Shown: positions 58,080 to 64,000 of the stretch, in pieces | How the letters are laid out: every line of letters starts with the position of its first letter | Numbering within the stretch: position 1 is the stretch's first letter | DNA from: Sulfuriferula sp. AH1 | Lineage (GTDB): Bacteria; Pseudomonadota; Gammaproteobacteria; Burkholderiales; Sulfuriferulaceae | Reading direction: 5' to 3' | Length of the DNA stretch: 64,000 nt | Assembly (NCBI RefSeq): GCF_002162035.1 | Contig: NZ_CP021138.1 | Span: forward strand, 1-64,000 | Notes under the pieces: model-generated | The model's input: only the letters and a program-made list of their open reading frames with translations | What the model was told of the DNA's origin: nothing | Database searches by the model: none | Program-made: the position numbers and the translations under genes

Positions 58080-60446
58080 GCACAAACTCAAAATCGAAGG
58101 CATGACCTGCGCCTCGTGCGTAGCCCGTCTGGAAAAGGCGCTGCATAAGGTCGAAGGCGTCAAGGACGCCAGCGTCAATCTGGCGACCGAGTTTGCTACC
58201 CTGCACACCCGTCCCGAAGTCAAGGTCGAAACGCTGATCAATGCGGTAAAATTGGCCGGGTTCGATGTCGCGCAGCAACCGATCGATGTCGGCATCGAAG
58301 GCATGACCTGCGCCTCATGCGTGACGCGGGTGGAAAAAGCCCTGAGCAAAGTACCGGGGGTGAGTGCAGTCTCGGTGAATCTGGCCACGGAGCACGCTCA
58401 TATCGAAACCGCATCTCCTGTCAGCATCGGCGACCTGCAAAAAGCGGTCGCTGCAGCCGGATATACCCTGACTCCGTTAACCGACATACCCGCCTCCGCA
58501 ACAAACAAGCCAAAACGGCCGGACTGGCTGCCAGTCGCCCTCGCGACTGCATTCAGTTTGCCGTTGGCGATACCCATGCTAACGATGCTATTCGGTCTGG
58601 ATATCAGCCTGCCCGGTTGGCTGCAATGGCTGCTGGCAACACCGGTGCAATTCTGGCTGGGGGCGCGTTTTTATCGTGCCGGCTGGAGCGCCGTAAAAGC
58701 GGGCACAGGGAATATGGACCTGCTGGTCGCACTGGGGACTTCCGCCGCCTACGGCCTGTCCCTGTATTTGCTGGTACATGGTAATACCCATCATTTGTAT
58801 TTTGAAGCATCCACCGCCGTCATCACCCTGATATTGCTTGGCAAATGGCTGGAAACTCGCGCCAAACGCGAAACCACTGCCGCCATTCGCGCACTCGGCG
58901 CGCTGCGGCCTGATGTCGCCAGAATCAGGCGCAATGGTGAAGACAGCGAAGTAGCACTGGCGGAAGTCCGCATCGGTGATATCGTGATCGTGCGTCCGGG
59001 GGAGCGGATCGCCGTCGATGGCAGCGTGCGCGAAGGGCAAAGTCAGGTCGACGAATCCATGCTTACCGGAGAAAGCGTACCAGTGCACAAAACCGTCGGC
59101 GACCGCGTCATCGGTGGTGCGGTCAATTACGACGGCCTGCTCGTCGTCGAAACCACAGCCATCGGCAGCGAAACCATGCTCGCCCGCATCATCCATCTGG
59201 TGGAAAGCGCCCAGGCCGCCAAAGCCCCGATCCAGCACCTGGTGGACAAGGTCAGCGCGGTGTTCGTGCCCGTGGTGCTGGTCATTGCATTGATAACCTT
59301 ATTGGGATGGGGGCTGGGGGCGGCGACTGGCAAGTCGCCATCCTCAATGCGGTCGCAGTGCTGGTGATCGCCTGTCCGTGCGCGCTCGGCCTTGCTACGC
59401 CCACCGCGATCATGGCGGGTACCGGCGTCGCCGCGCGCTTCGGCATACTGATCAAGGATGCCGAAGCGCTGGAAATCGCCCACAGCGTCAATTGCGTCGC
59501 CTTCGACAAGACCGGCACGCTTACCGCCGGCCATCCCGTTCTCCTTGCCAGCGTACCGCAACAAATATCCGAAGCAGCATTATTGCAGCTCGCCGCCGGC
59601 GTGCAGCAAGGCAGCGAGCACCCGCTGGCGCGCGCCGTGATGCAGGCCGCGACAGCACGAAACATTGCGCCTGCCGCCGTCAGCAACATCCAGGCCCGGC
59701 CCGGACTGGGTATCTCGGCACAGCAGGAAAATACGACCCTGTATCTGGGTAATAACGCCCTAATGCAAAGCCTGACGGTGTCTACGGCAGCGCTGTTACC
59801 CGCAGCCACGCCGTTTATGCAGCAGGGCCGCACCATCTCCTGGCTGGCTCAGGAGCAAAACGGCCGGCATGAGTTGCTCGGCATGCTGGTGTTCGGCGAC
59901 GATATCAAACCCGCTGCGGCTGCCGCAATCGCCCAGTTGCGTAATCAGGGCGTGCGCACGGTGATGCTCACCGGCGACAATCCGACCAGTGCTGCCGCAG
60001 TGGCCGGAACACTCGGCATAGACGAGTATTACGCCGAAATCCTGCCCGCCGACAAAACCGCCAAGGTGCTCGAACTCAAACAGAACGGCGCGATCGTCGC
60101 CATGGTCGGCGACGGTATCAACGATGCGCCGGCACTGGCGGCGGCAGATGTCGGCATCGCCATGGCCACCGGCACCGATGTCGCGATGCATGCCGCCGGC
60201 GTCACGCTGATGCGCGGCGACCCGATGCTGGTTGCCGATGCCATCAGCATCTCGCGCCGCACCTATAACAAGATACGCCAGAACCTGTTCTGGGCGTTTA
60301 TCTATAACCTCATCGGTATCCCGCTCGCCGCCGCTGGTTTGCTCAATCCGGTGATAGCAGGCGCTGCGATGGCGTTCAGCAGCGTGAGCGTCGTCAGCAA
60401 TGCACTGCTGCTGAAACGTTGGCGTCCCAAACAAGCGGCCGATTGA
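58060..60446 (+). pseudogene. copA: Copper-exporting P1B-ATPase CopA, frameshifted as sequenced
   Basis: Cu(I) efflux pump. It starts at ATG 58060, 20 bases inside mobA. Two N-terminal metal-binding domains each have GMTCASC (near residues 14 and 82), followed by membrane helices and the actuator motif MLTGESVP. In the G-rich stretch at 59306-59325 the frame shifts by one base; one extra G would join GWGLG to [15 protein letters not shown]. The second part has the CPC motif [34 protein letters not shown] and [16 protein letters not shown]. Joined length is about 796 residues, normal for the family. Confidence 0.9.
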
Positions 60447-60520
60447 CTGCGGCGTTATGCCGCACGGCAACTGCGCAATGTTTGGGTAAAATTTCGCCAC
60501 TTTCATAAAGAGGCGATACC

Positions 60521-61480
60521 ATGACGGCAACACGTTTACTGATAGCAGCGACTTTACTGATTCCTGCGCAGGTACTGGCCTGCTCCAGCTGCGGCTGCAC
60601 CCTGAGCCCGGTCTGGGAGAATCAGGGTATGTCCACGCAAGCGGGATTGCGAATGGATCTGCGCTACGATTACGTCAACCAGGATCAGCTGCGCCACGGC
60701 AGCGGCGTTGCCAGCAGTGCGGATATCGCCACTGCGCTGGCTAACGGCACAGCAGGGGAAACCGAGCAATACACTGAAAACCATTATTACACCCTGGGGG
60801 CCGATTACATGCTCAATCGCTACTGGGGAGTCAATCTCCAGCTGCCTTACATCGACCGCGACCACAGCACTCTCGGTGCCGGCGATACCGACGCCAGCTC
60901 TTCGCATACTCAAAGTCCGGGCGACATCAAGCTGATCGGGCGTTACCAGGGATTTTTCCCCGATGCCAAAACCGGCATGATGCTGGGATTGAAACTGGCT
61001 ATAGGCAAACAGGATTACAATTTCAGCAGCGGGCCGATGGCGGGCATGCCGCTGGATCGCAGCCTGCAGCCGGGCAGCGGCAGCACCGACCTGATCGTGG
61101 GCGCCTATCATTTCGATACGCTCACGCCCGTAGTGGACTGGTTCGCACAAGGCCTGTACCAGAGTGCGATGAGCACGCAAAACGGCTATCGGCCCGGCGA
61201 TGCGCTGAACCTGAATTTGGGCGTGCGCTATACGGCTTTCGGCAATATCATGCCGCAGCTGCAAATTAACGCGCAAACGCGCAACAGCGACAGCGGCATC
61301 AATGCCGACCCCACCAATACCGGCGGCAAGCTGGTTTATCTTAGTCCCGGCGTCACCGCCATCATCAGCGACAATGTAAAGATCTACAGCTTTATTCAGT
61401 TGCCGGTGTATCAATACGTAGAAGGCCTGCAACTGGCTCCGCGCTGGAATGCATCGTTCGGTATCAACTTCGGGTTATGA
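60521..61480 (+). CDS. Outer-membrane beta-barrel protein, MetA-deg/transporter-like
   Basis: 319-residue exported protein with a signal peptide (TRLLIAATLLIPAQVLA), then a cysteine-rich mature start CSSCGCTLSPVWENQ. Alternating strands such as GLRMDLRYDYVNQDQLRHG, YYTLGADYMLNRYWGVNLQL and a terminal phenylalanine-containing strand (NASFGINFGL) suggest an outer-membrane barrel of the phenol-degradation MetA/transporter type. The N-terminal cysteines could bind copper, in line with copA upstream, but this is inference. The convergent gene after it is the RND-type exporter. Confidence 0.75.
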   Translation: MTATRLLIAATLLIPAQVLACSSCGCTLSPVWENQGMSTQAGLRMDLRYDYVNQDQLRHGSGVASSADIATALANGTAGETEQYTENHYYTLGADYMLNRYWGVNLQLPYIDRDHSTLGAGDTDASSSHTQSPGDIKLIGRYQGFFPDAKTGMMLGLKLAIGKQDYNFSSGPMAGMPLDRSLQPGSGSTDLIVGAYHFDTLTPVVDWFAQGLYQSAMSTQNGYRPGDALNLNLGVRYTAFGNIMPQLQINAQTRNSDSGINADPTNTGGKLVYLSPGVTAIISDNVKIYSFIQLPVYQYVEGLQLAPRWNASFGINFGL

Positions 61481-61536
61481 CAAAAAACGGGCAGCGCATG
61501 AACTTCCACACGCTACCCGGTCGCTCCAGCGGGGCT

Positions 61537-63843
61537 TCAGATTTTCTGTTTACGGTCTACCAGCAAGATCAATCCCGGCAACATGAAGGCCTCGGTCAAA
61601 GCGGCAAAGGTAATGGTGATCGCGGTGACGAGTCCGGTATCGGAATTCATCGCGAAATGCGATGAAGCCAGCACCAGGAAGCCGCATACCAGCGTCAGCG
61701 TCGAAATCCACGTGGGTATGCCCGCCATGTCGAAGGCGTAGCGCAATGCATCTTCCGGAGTCTGACCCATCTCGCGCCGTGCGGTCAGGTATTTGCTGAG
61801 GAAGTGCATGGTGTCGTCGACCACGATGCCCAGCGAAATGATGCCGACCATGGCCACGCCCATATTGATCTGACCCACCGCCATACCCCACACGCCATAA
61901 GCGAGCAAGGCGGGGGTGATATTGGGGATCATGCTGACTATGCCCAATTTCAGCGAACGGATGGCAAGCATGATCAGTACCGAAATCTGCAATATCTGCA
62001 CCACTTCGCCTTCCAGCATGCTCTTGCCATTCTCCTGCCCGACATGGGCGAACATCAGGCCCGCACCGGTACCGCCGCTGGATTTGATAATGCCATTACC
62101 ATGCGTCTTGAGCCAGGCATTGGCGCGATCTTCCAGGGCGATCATCTGCGTCGAATGCACGGCATGCAGCGTAGCGGTAAGCTTGGTCGCCGATTTGTCG
62201 ATGTTGATCTGGTTGGTGAGATCCAGACCGTAAGGCAGCGACAGTTCGTACATCAGCAGATACTGCGCCGCCAGATCGCGCGATTCCGGTAGTTTGTACT
62301 GCGCCGGGTCATCCGCATGCATGTTCTTGTTCAGCCGTTTCATGATATCGGTGAACGTATTGACGTGCAGCACTTCCGGCTGCTGGCGCAGCCAGTTGGA
62401 GAACTCGTCGGTCTTCTGCAGAAATGCGGGTTCGTTGATGCCGCCGGGCTTGCTCGCTTCGATGGAGAAATCCATCAGATACACGCCAGTGAGATGCTGC
62501 AATGTGAAATCGGTGGCCTGGCGGAATTCGGTGGTCTGATCGAAATACTCGTGGAACGAGTCGTCGAACTTGTTATGCGTCACAAACGAGCCTGCCACTG
62601 CGGTAAACAGCAGGCTGCCAAACAGCATTTTGTAACGGTGGTTGAGGAAAAACGTCTGATAGCGTTCCATCAGCTTGAATTTGCTTTCTTCCTGGGAATG
62701 CACCTTGCCGCCCGGCAATATCAGCATCAGCGCCGGCACCAGTCCCACCGTAATGAAAAACGCCACCATGATGCCGAAAGCCACGACATTGCCCAGCGTC
62801 TGAAACGGCGGCACATCCGACATGTTCATGGTCAGATAACCCAGTGCGGAAGTGACATTGGTAAATAGCATCGGTGCGAAATTGGACTGGATGCTCTCCT
62901 TCATCGCCTCCACCCGCGGCACGCCGTGGCGCACATTGTGACCATAATGCGACAGCATGTGTACGCCATCGGCAATCGCCATGATCAGGATGGTCAGCGG
63001 CGCGGTGGCGACGGGTGCGGACAGAATCACGTCAGTCCAGCCCGCCGCGCCCATCGCGGCGGCAATCGACAGCACGATGCTGAGGAAAATCAGGCCGGTG
63101 GCCTGGAAACTGCGCAACGACAGCAACAACAGCAACGCCAGTATCCCCATCATGTAAGGCACCAGATGTTTCATGTCGTTGCGGGTCGCTTCGAGGAAAG
63201 CGTAATTCATCATCACCACGCCGGTCATGTATACCTTCATGCCCGGATGCCTGGCTTCGAATTTGGCTTTCAGCGCATTCGCAAATTTGACCGCTGTCTG
63301 TATTTCCCTGACCTTGTTTTTACCCGGCATTTGCAACGTGATGTTAATGCCGGTCACTTCGCCATTTTCCGCAATCAGGCGCTTGGCCAGCAACGGGTCA
63401 TGTACCGCAATATTACGGATTCTGGCCAGATCGGCATCACTAAGCGTTTGCGGATGCCTGACCAGATCATCCACGTGCAGAGTATCGCCGTCAGCCACCG
63501 AATTCTGATAGTTGCTGATCGAATCGACGCGTATCGAATACGGGGTTTGCCAGGCCGCATCGGTCAGCTCGATCAGCGCTGCCAGATTATTGCGGGTAAA
63601 GACGTTTTTATCCTTGGGCGCCAGCGTCAGCAGTATGTTGTCGCTTTTGGTATATGTTTTCTGCATAGACTCAAAGGCTTGCAACTGGGGATTGTCCGGC
63701 TTGAAGAAAATCCGGTAATCGCCGCTCATGGTAAGGCGATGTGCGCCCAATGCGGCCGCGATAATCAGTGCCAGCGTCAGCAGGGTGATCAGCCATTTAT
63801 GGGTCACGACCCAATTGGCGTAATGGCGCGTAAAAGCATTCAC
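61537..63843 (-). CDS. RND superfamily (MMPL-type) exporter
   Basis: 768-residue polytopic protein with two similar halves. Each has an initial helix (VVTHKWLITLLTLALIIAAA at 13-32; MLFGSLLFTAVAGSF near 400), a large periplasmic domain and a cluster of five helices. The GDYRIFFKPDNPQLQAFE stretch and GIVVDDTMHFLSKYL are typical of the RND predicted exporter family that moves lipids or hopanoids. The aspartate pair in IVVDD could belong to the proton relay. No membrane-fusion protein accompanies it here, and the substrate is unknown. Confidence 0.9.
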   Translation of the reverse strand: MNAFTRHYANWVVTHKWLITLLTLALIIAAALGAHRLTMSGDYRIFFKPDNPQLQAFESMQKTYTKSDNILLTLAPKDKNVFTRNNLAALIELTDAAWQTPYSIRVDSISNYQNSVADGDTLHVDDLVRHPQTLSDADLARIRNIAVHDPLLAKRLIAENGEVTGINITLQMPGKNKVREIQTAVKFANALKAKFEARHPGMKVYMTGVVMMNYAFLEATRNDMKHLVPYMMGILALLLLLSLRSFQATGLIFLSIVLSIAAAMGAAGWTDVILSAPVATAPLTILIMAIADGVHMLSHYGHNVRHGVPRVEAMKESIQSNFAPMLFTNVTSALGYLTMNMSDVPPFQTLGNVVAFGIMVAFFITVGLVPALMLILPGGKVHSQEESKFKLMERYQTFFLNHRYKMLFGSLLFTAVAGSFVTHNKFDDSFHEYFDQTTEFRQATDFTLQHLTGVYLMDFSIEASKPGGINEPAFLQKTDEFSNWLRQQPEVLHVNTFTDIMKRLNKNMHADDPAQYKLPESRDLAAQYLLMYELSLPYGLDLTNQINIDKSATKLTATLHAVHSTQMIALEDRANAWLKTHGNGIIKSSGGTGAGLMFAHVGQENGKSMLEGEVVQILQISVLIMLAIRSLKLGIVSMIPNITPALLAYGVWGMAVGQINMGVAMVGIISLGIVVDDTMHFLSKYLTARREMGQTPEDALRYAFDMAGIPTWISTLTLVCGFLVLASSHFAMNSDTGLVTAITITFAALTEAFMLPGLILLVDRKQKI

Positions 63844-63920
63844 CCTGCTTGTCTCCCCTGGATAACAATTCCGAATAAGTTATTGGCATTATCAGGGCAT
63901 ACAAATCACCCCATTTTAAT

Positions 63921-64000
63921 TTACGGCTTCTGTCTTACAGTACCACCCGGGGGCTGACGGAATGCTGACGCCGGGATTGTCGTCCGCCCTTCACTTGCCT
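63921..64000 (-). CDS. Possible C-terminal end of a gene running in from the right
   Basis: The minus strand is open from the window edge to a TAA at 63921-63923, ending RQPPGGTVRQKP. It would lie just upstream of the RND exporter gene in the same direction. The stretch is too short for recognition and may be chance. Confidence 0.3.
   Translation of the reverse strand, partial: ASEGRTTIPASAFRQPPGGTVRQKP

Noticed and set aside
62926-63957. Long plus-strand reading frame of 343 codons
   Set aside because: It lies wholly opposite the RND-type exporter gene, whose protein is clearly recognisable, and its own translation has no family features.

Overview
The window opens with dnaA, dnaN and gyrB next to an AT-rich stretch carrying DnaA boxes, so it starts at a chromosomal replication origin. 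The proteins (a GrxD/IbaG pair, AroE-MtgA, NtrBC-GlnA, an IscS-type cluster) and a GC content that is moderate outside the AT-rich origin genes suggest a betaproteobacterium. The DsrE-like sulfur gene would suit a sulfur- or iron-oxidising Nitrosomonadales lineage such as Sulfuriferula or a Gallionella relative. That placement is inference; no rRNA is present.

Layout. 1-5.2 kb: dnaA, oriC, dnaN, gyrB. 5.5-6.6 kb: a decayed IS3-family element. 6.7-8.1 kb: grxD, ibaG and an FAH-family hydrolase. 8.1-12.2 kb: a tightly coupled leftward four-gene operon of unknown function (flavin amine oxidase, 160-aa protein, AAA+ ATPase, 91-aa protein), divergent from a 99-aa protein gene. Both sides have sigma-54 -24/-12 motifs around one shared NifA-type TGT-N10-ACA site. 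12.4-14.7 kb: dadA, a DsrE-like gene and a truncated LysR gene. 14.8-23.4 kb: a leftward 14-gene nif operon starting at nifB (frameshifted as given) and running through fdxN, iscA-nif, a YFYK-type protein, an LRV FeS protein, two nifZ, a DUF3024-like gene, nifS, nifT, a small protein, a DegT-like protein lacking the PLP lysine, a SIR2-like protein and a [2Fe-2S] ferredoxin. 23.6-27.6 kb: an interruption with a YvlD-like membrane protein, a PglX-like methyltransferase remnant, a DUF4143 ATPase, IS110 fragments and an IS256 element. 27.6-44.3 kb: nifA and a companion gene leftward; then rightward an FmdB-like gene, an isc operon (iscS-iscU-erpA-iscA-hscA-fdx, no hscB), an Aer-like chemoreceptor, and nifV-cysE-nifW-fixABCX-ferredoxin-YFYK paralogue. 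44.3-64 kb: mostly housekeeping: yggX, purM, an AI-2E-type permease, purC, ntrC, ntrB, glnA, a rhodanese, aroE, mtgA, tRNA-Phe, dgkA, tRNA-Met, rpmE, a frameshifted glycosyltransferase, mobA, a frameshifted copA, an outer-membrane protein and an RND-type exporter.

How it works together. The nif genes here make FeMo-co precursors (nifB, nifV), supply sulfur and iron (nifS, the nif-type isc operon, cysE), mature and protect nitrogenase (nifZ, nifW, nifT), and deliver low-potential electrons (fixABCX, several ferredoxins). The structural genes nifHDK and nifEN are not in the window. NifA carries the four-cysteine oxygen-sensitive motif, and sigma-54 motifs with upstream TGT-N10-ACA sites precede nifB, iscS, nifV and the unknown divergent operon. 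This places the unknown operon and the isc operon in the predicted NifA regulon. NtrB/NtrC and NtrC-type sites before glnA give the nitrogen-status layer.

Quality note. nifB, the IS256 transposase, the glycosyltransferase and copA each appear broken by one missing base, mostly in or next to short homopolymers. Residual indel error in a long-read assembly is as likely as true mutation. I found no CRISPR array and no rRNA gene.
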